Notes under the pieces: model-generated
What the model saw: the letters and a program-made list of their open reading frames with translations, nothing else
Database searches by the model: none
What the model was told of the DNA's origin: nothing
Part shown: positions 35,649-45,600 of the stretch, piece by piece
Layout of the letters: each line of letters begins with the position of its first letter
How positions within the stretch are numbered: the stretch's first letter is position 1
Source: Adiantum capillus-veneris
Taxonomy: Eukaryota; Streptophyta; Polypodiopsida; Polypodiales; Pteridaceae
Reading direction: 5' to 3'
Length of the DNA: 64,000 nt
NCBI GenBank assembly: GCA_014529385.2
Contig: CM043963.1
Span: 4,219,001-4,283,000, forward strand
Program-made: the position numbers and the translations under genes

Positions 35649-36071
35649 ATGGCTACTTCACCAGAGGCATGCACTTCTATTTTTGATGAAAGGTACCCTT
35701 TGTCTTTTCCTCAAGTGTTCTACGTATGCTACCCTATACTTTCTTGCGAATGGGATTTGATAGAGAGCCTTGCATGTGAGAGAAATTTTGAGGAGTTAGA
35801 ATGGCTGATACGTCTATGGCTAACTAGTGATCCCTACCCAGTAGCGAATGTGTCTCCAATGGCACATGCTTATTCTTTTGCACAAGATGAGTATCCACGC
35901 ATCGCGAGGTTCTTGATTAGCATGCTTGCACAAGAGGATGATGAAGAGGAACTAATAGAGACCGAGGAAGACTATGGCCTCACGGACAACGATTTTATTT
36001 ATCTAGATGATGAGGATAGAGGCCTAGCCTTAGGGTGGCCACCCGGTTTATATAATATCCTCTTTCCTTGA
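35649..36071 (+). CDS. G1 small 3' frame, 140 codons, unknown
   Basis: Begins MATSPEACTSIFDERYPLSF. The middle is hydrophobic/aromatic (FPQVFYVCYPIL, EWLIRLWL) and the last third is strongly acidic (EDDEEELIETEED), ending GWPPGLYNILFP. No signal peptide or membrane span is clear. I recognise no family. It lies between the C-terminal module and the 3' LTR, after an internal TATA-like motif. The flanks align with G2 and G3 but this frame is absent from both. It may be an acquired gene piece or an accessory frame lost by the others. Expression is unproven. Confidence 0.5.
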   Translation: MATSPEACTSIFDERYPLSFPQVFYVCYPILSCEWDLIESLACERNFEELEWLIRLWLTSDPYPVANVSPMAHAYSFAQDEYPRIARFLISMLAQEDDEEELIETEEDYGLTDNDFIYLDDEDRGLALGWPPGLYNILFP

Positions 36072-37281
36072 TTCTAAAAGGGGTGACAGATAGGTAGGTT
36101 AGGGGTCTAGATTGTCTTTTGAGTTTGTTTTTTAGGAGTTTTAATTTTTCACACTGACATGCCTCCTAGAGGTATAGTGCCTGTTTTTGGATGTGTTAGG
36201 TAGGACTTATATGGATCTCCATCCACATGGCTGAGGACATCTGCTTCAACGAAATGAGCCACTCCATACCTCCAGGTGTACTACTTTCCATGATTCATGT
36301 TGGTGGATATGTGTAATTGCTAATAATGATTTTTCATTCTTTGTTTGAGTGCAATAGTTATGATTGTTATCTGCCATTATAGATGTATAAATTTGTCTTT
36401 GCTTAAGTTGATTGAACTCCAGTTTAATCTTATGGATGAGCTTGGAGATTAGGAGACCGTGACTTTAGGTTAACTCATTTACTTGACCACTAGGCCTAGC
36501 TAATAAAATTATCCGAGTATTTGAGACCTTAGGAATGTTTTAGGCAGAGAAAGGCTTGCTCACTCAAACAACAAAAAACACTAGTGCGAATACCAAGGAA
36601 ATGGAAGCAAAAAAAAAAACAACAAAAAACATAAGTGCCACAAATGAAAAATCTTACGCTGGAAGAGAAATCCTGGCTTGAATTGGTACTTCACTCACAT
36701 GTATTGTCTATGGTACTAGAGCCCTAGAGGTTCCCAGTGTGGGCGCTTTTCCTCGAGAAGCAAAAAACCCCGGACATACAAAATAAGCACACACTTCACA
36801 TGATTGTGACCCAAAGTAAAAAAGTTTTTTAAAAAATAAAAAATCAAAAGACTTCCATTGAGCTTACAGTTAACATTTCAAGCTTTTGTTTGCAGTTGTG
36901 AGAGCAAGTTGGCTAATCAAAGCTGAAAAGCATAATTAGGGAATCTTGCATTTAGATAATCTTCTTAGCTTAGCTAGTACTAGAGTAGTTGTTTTAACCT
37001 TAGTCATAGCTAACTAATTGATAGACTCACCCATAAGCTCAAAACTCTTGATTAATTAATTTACTCAAAGTGCAATTTATTTGTCCTTAATGGCAGTCTA
37101 ACATTTCATAAATCTTGCATTTACTCATTTCCACATGTACTTTACATTCCCCTCATAATTTATGGCAATATAATTCCGCTTGCTAAAACAGTGACTTTGC
37201 CTTGCAGATTCAAATCTAGATGCTCTACAACATGGACATACCAAGCTTCAACTCAATAGCTTCCGAGGACGGAATCTACAT
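36072..37281 (+). other. G1 3' noncoding region
   Basis: About 1.2 kb with no gene. It includes a block at about 36618-36790 that is strongly conserved in G2 and G3 (GAGAAATCC.., GTACTTCACTCACATGTA, CAGTGTGGGCGCTTTTCC). A splice-acceptor-like pyrimidine tract ending TTGCAG lies at about 37197-37207, and the conserved sequence AATAGCTTCCGAGGACGGAA lies just before the polypurine tract. Confidence 0.7.
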
Positions 37282-37296
37282 CAGGAAGGGGGGCAA
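37282..37296 (+). promoter_or_regulatory. G1 polypurine tract
   Basis: AGGAAGGGGGGCAA directly before the 3' LTR; the usual primer for plus-strand DNA synthesis. Confidence 0.9.
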
Positions 37297-37599
37297 TGTT
37301 AACCCTCCTGGCTCACGGACACCCTATCGCCTACGACGGACACTGTAACCATATTATTTATTTAAGTAGAGTCAGGCACCGGGCTTGTCGGTCCAATAGG
37401 GAAAGGTAGATTGATCGCCGATGAGAGGCGCACTCTAACACGAACATGCTAGGGTTAGTTGGCTAAGCATGGGCGCCCAAGTGTGAATGGGGTGAGCTCA
37501 CATAAAAGCCAATTAAACCTAAAATTGAGTCATTCTCTCATTGTGCAATAGAAGCTGCTCTTGCTCCATCTCCACCTTCTCCTTCACCATCTCCTTGTG

Positions 37600-37649
<50 letters not shown>

Positions 37650-37904
37650 TGTGTGTGAGAGTGTGTGTGCGATCGAGCGTTGCGGCGGCACGACGGCGGC
37701 GAGGCGGTTGAGCGCGGCGTAGCGGCGTCTCCCTCTTCTTCGCGGAAAGGAATCCTCTACGGCAGGAGCATAAGGCGGTGAGTGACACACCATTGCCCTC
37801 TTTGAGCTTACTAGTTAAACTAGTTGTGTGCTTGGAGCCGTCTGCGGCTCGTACACGGTGTATCGGCAAGTCCCTTGCTTCGACAGTGTGGCAAGGAGCG
37901 CACA
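37297..37904 (+). repeat. G1 3' LTR
   Basis: 608 bases, TGTTAACCC...GCGCACA. It is 28 bases longer than the 5' LTR, mostly through a longer GT run (about 37597-37635). About ten substitutions relative to the 5' LTR by eye. Confidence 0.95.
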
Positions 37905-38056
37905 TATGGTCAGGCAAGGTGCCCTCATACAAGCATCTCAGAGTCTTTGGCTGTGAGGCATATACTCATGTTGCAAAGGAATTTAGGAACAAACTTGAGC
38001 CAAAGAGTAGAAAGTGCATCTTTCTAGGCTATGGTAATTCTGGTGAGATGGGGTAG
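37905..38056 (+). pseudogene. Copia polyprotein part 3: end of integrase
   Basis: Copia resumes after the TATGG duplication with WSGKVPSYKHLRVFGCEAY and CIFLGYGN, the conserved region after the integrase core. It ends at TAG 38054-38056, where relatives have Tyr (GYRLWDP context). Confidence 0.92.
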
Positions 38057-39448
38057 AGACTTTGGGATCCCGAATCCAGAAAGGTTATCCATAGCAATGA
38101 TGTTCACTTTAATGAAGCCAAATATCATTCTAAAGCAGAGAAAGTTGAGGAGATTAGAAGAGTTGTCTTCCAAGAAGATGGACCTGCACGTGCAAGACAA
38201 AATGTCAGGGCTCAAGAGGAGCAAGGACAGGATAGATTGGAACCACAGGTTGTGGCTGAGCCTGAGCCACCTATTGTGCGTAGATCTGGACGTTTCACGC
38301 GACCTCCTGATGGGTTTGTTCCATCTATGAACTATGTCATGTTGACTGATTGCAATGAGCCTTCATGTTACAAGGAAGCAGTGCAAATGAAGGACTCCGG
38401 GAATTGGCAATTGGCCATGCAGTCAGAGATGACAGCTTTGCATAAAAACCAGACATGGAAGCTAGTTAAATTACCACGGGGCAAAAAGGCTCTACCCTGT
38501 AAATGGGTTTACAGGTATAAGATCACCGCTCATGATAGTCAGCCAAAGTACAAAGCAAGGCTTGTTGCCAAGGGCTTTAAGCAAGAACAAGGCATTGACT
38601 TTGATGAAGTCTTCTCTCCGGTGGTCAAAATGACTACATTGAGATGCTTTCTTGCATTGGTTGCCATATTAGATTTGGTGTTGCACCAAATGGATGTCAA
38701 GACAGCGTTCTTGCATGGTGATTTAGATGTGGAAATTTACATGCAGCAGCCAAAAGGGTTTGTTGAGAAATGCAAGGAAGATTGGGTATGCCAGTTGTTA
38801 AAGAGTCTTTATGGCTTAAAAAAAACACCGAGGGCATGGTACCATAAATTCCACAAGTTTATGCTTTCTCAAGGCTACAAACGTAGTGAATTCGATCACT
38901 GTCTATATACAAAGAAGGCTAAGGATGGTAGTTGGTTGATCCTTATTTTGTATGTGGATGACATGTTGATTGCTGCCAAGCACTTGGAAGAAATTTCAGC
39001 TTTGAAGTCAAAGATGGCAAAATCGTTTGACATGAAAGACATGGGTGAGGCAAGTCATATACTTGGTATGTGCATTGAGAGAGACAGATCAAAGAAGTTG
39101 ATTTGGTTATCTCAAACAGAGTATATTGACAAGGTTTTGCAACGTTTCAATATGGAGAAGGGAAAGGCATTGAGTATTCCATTGCCACCATATGTGAAAC
39201 TTAGCAAACAAGATTGTCCTGTGTCTGAGGAAGAAAAGGCTGAAATGGATAAGATTCCATATGCGTCTGCAGTGGGTAGTTTGATGTATGCAATGATTGC
39301 TACTCGCCCAGACATTGCATTTGCAGTGGGAGTAGTAAGTCGATACATGTCAAACCCAGGCAAGAAACATTGGGAGGCAGTGAAAGGAATATTGAGATAC
39401 CTGAAAGCTACAAAGAGTATGCGTATATGCTATGGGAGTAGGAGCTAA
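38057..39448 (+). pseudogene. Copia polyprotein part 4: reverse transcriptase
   Basis: Open from the codon after the TAG; no ATG is needed because it is the continuation. A Pro/Glu-rich linker precedes RRSGR.RRPP-type sequence. RT motifs are WKLVKLPRGKKALPCKWVYR, KARLVAKGF, MDVKTAFLHGDL, QLLKSLYGLKK and ILYVDDMLIAAK with the YVDD active site, then GSLMYAMIATRPDIAFAV. A one-base loss near 39446 (an AGCTTAAGT-like run reduced to AGCTAAGT) brings in a TAA. Confidence 0.93.
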
Positions 39449-39894
39449 GTGTAAAGGGTTTTACAGACTCAGATTATGCAGGTGACTTAGACAACCGAAG
39501 GTCTACGTCAGGGTATGTCTTTACATTGGTTGGTGGAGCAGTATCATGGCGTTCTAGATTACAAGATTGTGTTACTCAGTCTACTACAGAGGCTGAATAT
39601 GTTGCAGCATCAGAGGCATGCAAAGAATCAATTTGGCTTAATCGACTAGTAACAGATTTGGGAATCAAAGAAGAGATGCCTGTGTTATATTGTGATAGTC
39701 AAAGTGCTATACAATTGGCTCGCAATCCAGTTTATCACTCAAAGACAAAGCATGTGGATGTGAAGTATCATTTCATCAGGGAAATGCTCGAGGATAAGCA
39801 ACTTCAGCTTGTCAAAGTTCACACCACAGAAAATCCTGCTGATCTACTTACAAAAGGACTTCCCTCAGAGAGCTTTGCGCATTTTCGCAAGTAG
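39449..39894 (+). pseudogene. Copia polyprotein part 5: RNase H
   Basis: After the frameshift the frame reads VKGFTDSDYAGDLDNRRSTS, with RNase H Asp. It continues with TQSTTEAEYVAASEACKE (Glu), LYCDSQSAIQLA (Asp) and HVDVKYHFIRE. The native stop TAG is at 39892-39894. All catalytic residues are present. Confidence 0.93.
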
Positions 39895-39985
39895 TTAGGT
39901 GTAGGGTAGTACACCACTTCTCTACATCTCTTGTATATTAGCTTGTATAGTAGCTTCTCTCACACTTAAAGTACCACATTGGACT

Positions 39986-39998
39986 TTAAGTGGGAGGT
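39986..39998 (+). promoter_or_regulatory. Copia polypurine tract
   Basis: TTAAGTGGGAGG directly before the 3' LTR. Confidence 0.9.
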
Positions 39999-40190
39999 TG
40001 TTGGGGTATAAAGCCCAATGTGGTCGCCCAGGTAAGTGGGCGGGCCGCCATGTATGTACACATATTCTTTTGTAAAAACCTAATAAGAACTCACTATGCT
40101 CTACACATTACAGTAGAGCGAGTTCACCATATCGTCGTGCTCTTCTTCTCGCACTCTCTCTCGCATCACACTTCCGCTCGTACTCCTTCA
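39999..40190 (+). repeat. Copia 3' LTR
   Basis: 192 bases, TGTTGGGGTATAAAG...CTCCTTCA, followed by the GTGAT duplication. It keeps the 9 bases lost from the 5' LTR start. Confidence 0.95.
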
Positions 40191-40195
40191 GTGAT

Positions 40196-40702
40196 AACTT
40201 GTGCCAAATCGAATCCTACAAGTGGATTCATAATAGCATAATGTACATTGGACACTACGGCCCAAAATACTTGTTTCGACATACCCTTGGCATGGCTCTG
40301 AAATATTCAAGCGTATGTAAACGACTTGAAAAACCAAGCAATGCATACTAAAAACTCGAATAACACCAAATCAATAGATGCGTACCTAGAGATTGAACTA
40401 AATGTTCATTGACCCGTATTCGGATACAGAGGAGCACGTCGTCACCTGTGAAAAAACAAGCAATATTGCACTGAAAACCCTGGGTGTTGCCTTTGCAATC
40501 CAAACCCTTTGATTAGAATCTACGTAGTCAAACCCCTTGGTAAGACCCTTTGTAGAAACTGCTCGACTAGCAGGTAACGGTAACCAACATAGGCAACCGT
40601 GTAGATTGGAATTTGTCCGCTACCCCATGGTAGATTATTGGCTTCTTTCCTTGAAAGTAGAACTAGGGTACCCCAAAAAAGTATGTCCATAAACAGTATG
40701 TC
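40196..40702 (-). mobile_element. Palindrome right arm, second part
   Basis: Continues the complement of the left arm (matches about 17030-17640), for example the GGTGTTGCCTTTGCAATCCA block. With 19514-21131 it makes a 2.1 kb arm. Confidence 0.7.
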
Positions 40703-40846
40703 CTTAAGGAAGAGTTTTTGTCCTCAAAAACACAAGTAGTAATATCTTCTTAAGAATACTGATGTTTTCTTTATTGACGTCCCATACGTGAGCCAGTTGT
40801 CTGTATGATCAATAAATGGTGCAGTGAGGAGGTTCAATGAAACCTA
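40703..40846 (-). mobile_element. Third partial gypsy 3' end
   Basis: About 144 bases closely match 19517-19665, the polypurine-tract end of the palindrome elements, minus orientation. It directly follows the right arm and joins the PPR/CT segment at about 40846. Confidence 0.75.
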
Positions 40847-41010
40847 ATTCAAAGGGAAGACCTTTCATGAAATGCATTCGCCTATGGTTGCGTCGTGAAG
40901 GGATGTGGCTATTTGGGAGACACTTAGATGGGCAAAAGATCTCACAATAATATCATTAGTCAAGGGCTACTGACGTTATGCTTGGGATTACCTTGGTTGA
41001 CATATAAACC
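40847..41010 (+). pseudogene. PPR gene remnant, second copy
   Basis: Matches 7341-7505. One frame reads AFAYGCVVKGCGYLGDT, then a TAG, then MGKRSHNNIISQGLL, the same PPR block as copy 1 with different mutations. It is truncated on the left by the gypsy fragment. Confidence 0.7.
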
Positions 41011-41157
41011 TAATGTGGGCGGCCGTCCAAGGGCCAAAGCAATGGCCGCCCGTGTCAAAAGACAAATTAAATGGCCGCCCAATGAGGCAATGTGTAAATA
41101 GGGGGGGTTTAATGAATATGAAAAGGGGGAAAAGAATAAGGGAAATGGGAGCCCATA
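41011..41157 (+). repeat. LTR-like segment copy 2, left part
   Basis: Matches 7506-7661. It is split at the CCATA target (41153-41157) by G2 and continues at 49047. Confidence 0.8.
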
Positions 41158-41445
41158 TGTTAACCCTCACGGCACACGAACACCCTATGATCTATAAACG
41201 TTGTATTATTTAGAGTCAGGTACCGGGCTTGTCGGACCAATAGGGAAAGGTAGAGTGATCGCCGATGAGAGGCGCACTTTAACTTGGACATTCAAGGGAT
41301 TAGTTGGTTAAGCATGGGCGCCCAAGTGTGAATGGGGTGAGCTCCTATAAAAGCCAACTAAACCTAATTTTTACTCATTCTCTCATTTGTGCAATAGAAG
41401 AGTGCTCTTGCTCCATCTCCATCTTCTTCTTCTTCACCTCCTTGT

Positions 41446-41484
<39 letters not shown>

Positions 41485-41735
41485 GGAGAGTGTGTGTGCG
41501 ATCGAGCATTACGAAGGCACGACGGCGGCGAAGCGGTTGAGCGCGGCACGACTGCAGCTTCTTCTTCATCGCGGCGAGGAATCCACCACAAAGGCGAGCG
41601 TAGAGCGGTGAGTGACACACCCTTTGCTCTCTTGAGCTTGCTAGTTTAGGCTTGTTGTGTGCTTGGAGCCGTTTGTGGCTCGCACACGGTGTATTGGCAA
41701 GTCCCTTGCTTCCACAGTGCAGCAAGGAGCGCACA
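41158..41735 (+). repeat. G2 5' LTR
   Basis: 578 bases, TGTTAACCC...GCGCACA. Closer to the G3 LTR than to G1 (for example CGAGCATTACGAAGGCACG). It contains CTATAAAAG (about 41345-41353) and the splice-donor consensus G|GTGAGT at about 41609. About seven differences from the 3' LTR by eye. Confidence 0.95.
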
Positions 41736-41739
41736 TTTT

Positions 41740-41757
41740 TGGCGCCGCTGCCGGGGA
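41740..41757 (+). promoter_or_regulatory. G2 primer-binding site (tRNA-Asp-like)
   Basis: TGGCGCCGCTGCCGGGGA, identical to that of G1, four bases after the LTR. Confidence 0.88.
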
Positions 41758-42656
41758 TATGCCCTACACTAAGCTCGGTTAGCACTTTACGCTTTCTTGT
41801 GGTGCAATTTCTTTCATAGGAAAGGCAGGGAATGAGTGTGTGTAGTTGTGTGGAGATTTCTGTTTTTTGCGTTTTCTACGTTTTCTGGTTTGCACTGCAC
41901 AGTTAGCATTTCTTGCGTTTTTGCATTTTCTGCATTTTCTGTCAAGTTTCAATTTCTGCAATTTTCTGCGTTTTCTGTGTTAAATTTTCTGTCAAGTTCC
42001 AATTTTCTGTAATTTTTGCAATTTCTGCGTTTTCTGCATTTCAATTTCTGCAATTTCTGTGCGTTTTCAATTTTCTGCAATTTCTGCATATATAAAAAAA
42101 AACCTGGAAATAAAAAATAATTTTTAAAAAAATCGGAAAAAAAAAACGCGAGTGAGCGGGCGGTTAAATTTTTCGAAAATAAAAAACGTGACTCTTAAAA
42201 CGGACGGGTTGGTTTGTATAAAAGATAGATCGGGATCATTTCCCCAAGCCCAAGCCCAGGCCCAGGCCCAGGCCTCAGTCCTCAGTCCTATGATATATAC
42301 TAGACTCACTCTTATATATATACCCTACTCCCTCAAGAGAGAATGAGAGCATGTGGGACAAGTCCTCCACTCTCCTCCTTTCTCTTCCCACTTGCACCCT
42401 TAGACTTTCTAGTTTGGGCCTAGTTCCCTACTGGAAATTGACAGTTTTAGGGATTCCGAGGGCATAGAGTGACCAAACAGAGGGCTGTAAAGCACGGCAC
42501 GACCCTCTGACCGATACGCTCGTTTTGAGCTATCACACGGCCCATTCCATGACACGCTCTAAAAAATCTAGCAAAAAAACAAACAAAAAACACGCTAAAA
42601 ACTAGTCACAAGGCCTCCTAGAGCAGCTTTTTGACACCTTAGGGTATCAAAAGCAC
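41758..42656 (+). other. G2 5' leader
   Basis: The first ~100 bases match G3. From about 41870 it resembles G1. It contains an irregular array of TTTTCTGCATTTTCTG-like units (about 41855-42085) and ends with the block shared with G1, including CTTATATATATACCC near 42311. Confidence 0.65.
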
Positions 42657-45600
42657 ATGCACTTATGCTCTGGGCGGGTGCTAGAACACGAGCATATTGA
42701 AGGTGCCTCTGTTCATACGGACACCCATTACCCATCCATGATAAGCTCTAGACCCTCAGCGGAGACACAAGGTAGCACCACCCAAGACCCTAAAATAGCC
42801 GCTAGTGATTCCTCCTCCGACTCAGAAATCATGGAAGCATACCCTACCCAAAACACTGAGAGAGAAGGCCATGCACCTCCCGAAGCTCCACAGCCTAGTA
42901 CTAGTATGTTTAGCCGTTTCATGGAAACATTAGGTAGAGCTACTCGCTCGGAACCTGATGCAAATGAAGCACACGAAGGGGGTGGGGAAGTGGACTCTCC
43001 TTTCACATCGCACGTGGACCCCACACCCCCAAAGAGTGTCCATGTGGATATCCTACCAACTTCTTACCAAGAAGGCCCTGTTGAGCTGCCTCCTTCAGAA
43101 GTTCCCTCTAGAGTACCGTTGGTGACAAGTAAAACCACGGGGAGCAACATTGCTTCTACCTCACAAGAAACCGTTAACACGTCGACTCTAGAAGGATTGT
43201 TCATTAATGATCATTGGACATACGACCTCCACACTGAGGTGTTGACGGATCTACACTCTGGCCACGCCTACCATGTAGGATGGATAGAGATTGTACAATC
43301 CACCTCTAGTGCCACGAGCATCGAAGATCAACAGAAAATGATCTGTAATGTTATCCATGGCATTATTCAATCAGAAAGGCAAAACCGAGGGGTAAATATA
43401 CTCTCAACTGGCCCCATGAGATTTCTGGATACGAGCAAGGCTCAACAGCCTACTCTATCACAAATGGAAACTCCTCTAATGAGCCCCATGGACCCATCTT
43501 ACGTCATTTCACCTGGGGTCTCTATGCAATCTGAGCCTCCGAGCGACAACTTTAGCTTCCCTAACTCGGCTCAACCCTCTATTAAGGAAAACCCAGTGCT
43601 CACTCCAGGGATAAGACTGACAGAGAATGTACCGATGACATCTACGGTTAGCGCAGTGCCACTACCTAGTGTCGTAATACCTAATATGGGGCCTCGACCG
43701 TATGTGCCTCTAGCCCCTTATGCACACATGGTCCCCACACCTCCAATTGTACCACTTGTTTATGCTCCTCGAGTGCCGCTCCCTAGCCCTTATCCGAGTG
43801 GACCTATGCCCGGTTATGTTCCATATCCTGCATCATCCACACATATGCCAAGACCGGCACCCGTCCCTCTCCCATATATGATTCCAAGAGTACCTCCACC
43901 GGCCCTGCCTCCTCACATAGGTGACTTGGCAGCGTTTGCTCAAACCATAGGTCGATCTATCGCGGAAAATATGCGTCATGCATCTGATAGAGAGCCTAGA
44001 AGTAAGGCAGTACAAATTGCCAAACTCACGCAAAAATTCAATGGGGACGAAGATGCTAGAAAACACATTGAAGTGTTTGAACAAGTATGTGATTCCTTAG
44101 GGGAACGCAACGAACTACATAAGTGCAATGCCTTAAGCTTGACATTAAGTGGGAAGGCTAGAGATTGGTATAGGACCCTAAGGGTGGACGAGAAAACAAT
44201 CTACCCTACCCTTCAAAGGTTGTTTCTAAAGGAGTACATACGAGAAGGTGTGCTTTGGGGTGTAGCATCTCAGCTACAAAAGGCCGAACGTAAGGAAGGA
44301 GAGTCAGTAAGGGACTTCATTAGTCGTCTAAAGCACTTAAACTCTCGCTGCCCTGTAAATGAGCGCTTCAACAATAACCAACTGCTTGATCGATTCATTC
44401 GAGGGTTGAGGAATGAAGGAATCTATAATGGACTAGTGATTAGAGGTATCACAACCTGGGAAGATGTCACTGCCAATGCAATCCAATTGGAGGACAACTT
44501 GATGATAGCAGGCATGAGGGTGTCTACCGACACGAGATCCACTAGCTCACAAGCCATTGAGTATGAACCCATGACTGCAAAGCCCATTGCCAATGAGCCA
44601 AAGGTATTTGAGACATTCTTGACAGACCTCACCAAGGCAATCCAAGAGTTTCTTAAGGATAATCGACCCCCTCAAAATAGTCACATGTATCCAAGAAGGG
44701 AGCAACAATGGTGTTCCATTTGCTTAGGTCCACATAGCACTAGTGAGTGCCCTACGTTTAGAGTAAAATTTAATGGAACTTGCAACGCATGTGGTAGGTA
44801 TGGTCACCAAGCTAAGGATTGTTTAATGATCAAACGTATGATGGAAAATAGACCACCTGTAGCCTGGACGGATGCACCCCGAGCTCCTGTATTGATGCCT
44901 ACTCCACCTGTTGAGCAACTACCGCAACACATGGTCCCTAGATCTCAAAATGTTGTACAAGCTACACCGCTACCACCTCCTGTACTAGGACCGCAGCCCC
45001 CGCATCCAAGAGTCGCCCCTATGAACCAAGTGGGTTGCGAGCCATCTAATGCTTATGTAGATGGCTGTGAGGAGGAAATAGACACTAGTATTGCCTACGG
45101 ACTTGATACATTGGAAGAGTGTCCTATATACTACATGGAAGATTGTTGGGGGCAAGTCAAGCCGGTTTATCAAGCTGCTGCTCTCGCATCCAGAGGTCAA
45201 AATATCAACACCCAGGCTAGGAGGCCACCTCTTCAATGCTACGAGTGTGGTGGACCACATCGAGCAGCGGAGTGCCCTATTAGGCTGCAAAAGAATGCTG
45301 CACAGATGCAAATGAATCAAGGGAGCACGTCTGCAATGCCAATACTCACATGTAATCGTTGTGGCATAGATCACTTGATTGCCCAATGCCCCTATAACCC
45401 AAATGCGCCTAAAATCACACCCCTGAATTTGGTCGAAATTGCTAGTGTGACATCGCCAATACCACCCGTCGCACCCGCTTATGCGATTACACGGTCCATG
45501 CTTCAAGGGCCAGGCCATATCCTCGAAGAGAGAGATACCGCGTTAGTTATCCAAGCAAAGAAAAAGAAGACACGAAGGAAGAAGTCGCAGAATACGGAAA

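Larger units (their letters stand above)
24392..37904 (+). mobile_element. Ty3/gypsy retrotransposon G1, nested in copia
   Basis: 13,513 bases bounded by LTRs (24392-24971 and 37297-37904) and by TATGG duplications at 24387-24391 and 37905-37909. Removing the insert rejoins the copia reading frame. Order is gag, protease, RT, RNase H, integrase (gypsy order), then an extra C-terminal module and a small 3' frame. The primer site and the long 3' region suggest the plant Tat/Athila-type non-chromodomain branch (inference). Several stops and frameshifts disable it. LTRs differ by roughly 2% by eye plus a GT-length change. Confidence 0.95.
21132..40190 (+). mobile_element. Ty1/copia LTR retrotransposon, interrupted by gypsy G1
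   Basis: A complete copia element bounded by LTRs at 21132-21314 and 39999-40190. Identical 5 bp target duplications GTGAT lie at 21127-21131 and 40191-40195. Without the 13.5 kb gypsy insertion (and one copy of TATGG) it is about 5.5 kb, normal for a copia element. Gene order is gag, protease, integrase, RT, RNase H, which defines Ty1/copia. The undisturbed palindrome arm at about 17620-17650 shows the empty target. Three in-frame stops and one frameshift make this copy non-autonomous even without the insertion. Confidence 0.95.

Noticed and set aside
21132-40190. A single 19 kb retrotransposon
   Set aside because: Two different sets of LTRs, TSDs, primer sites and gene orders show a nest of two elements.
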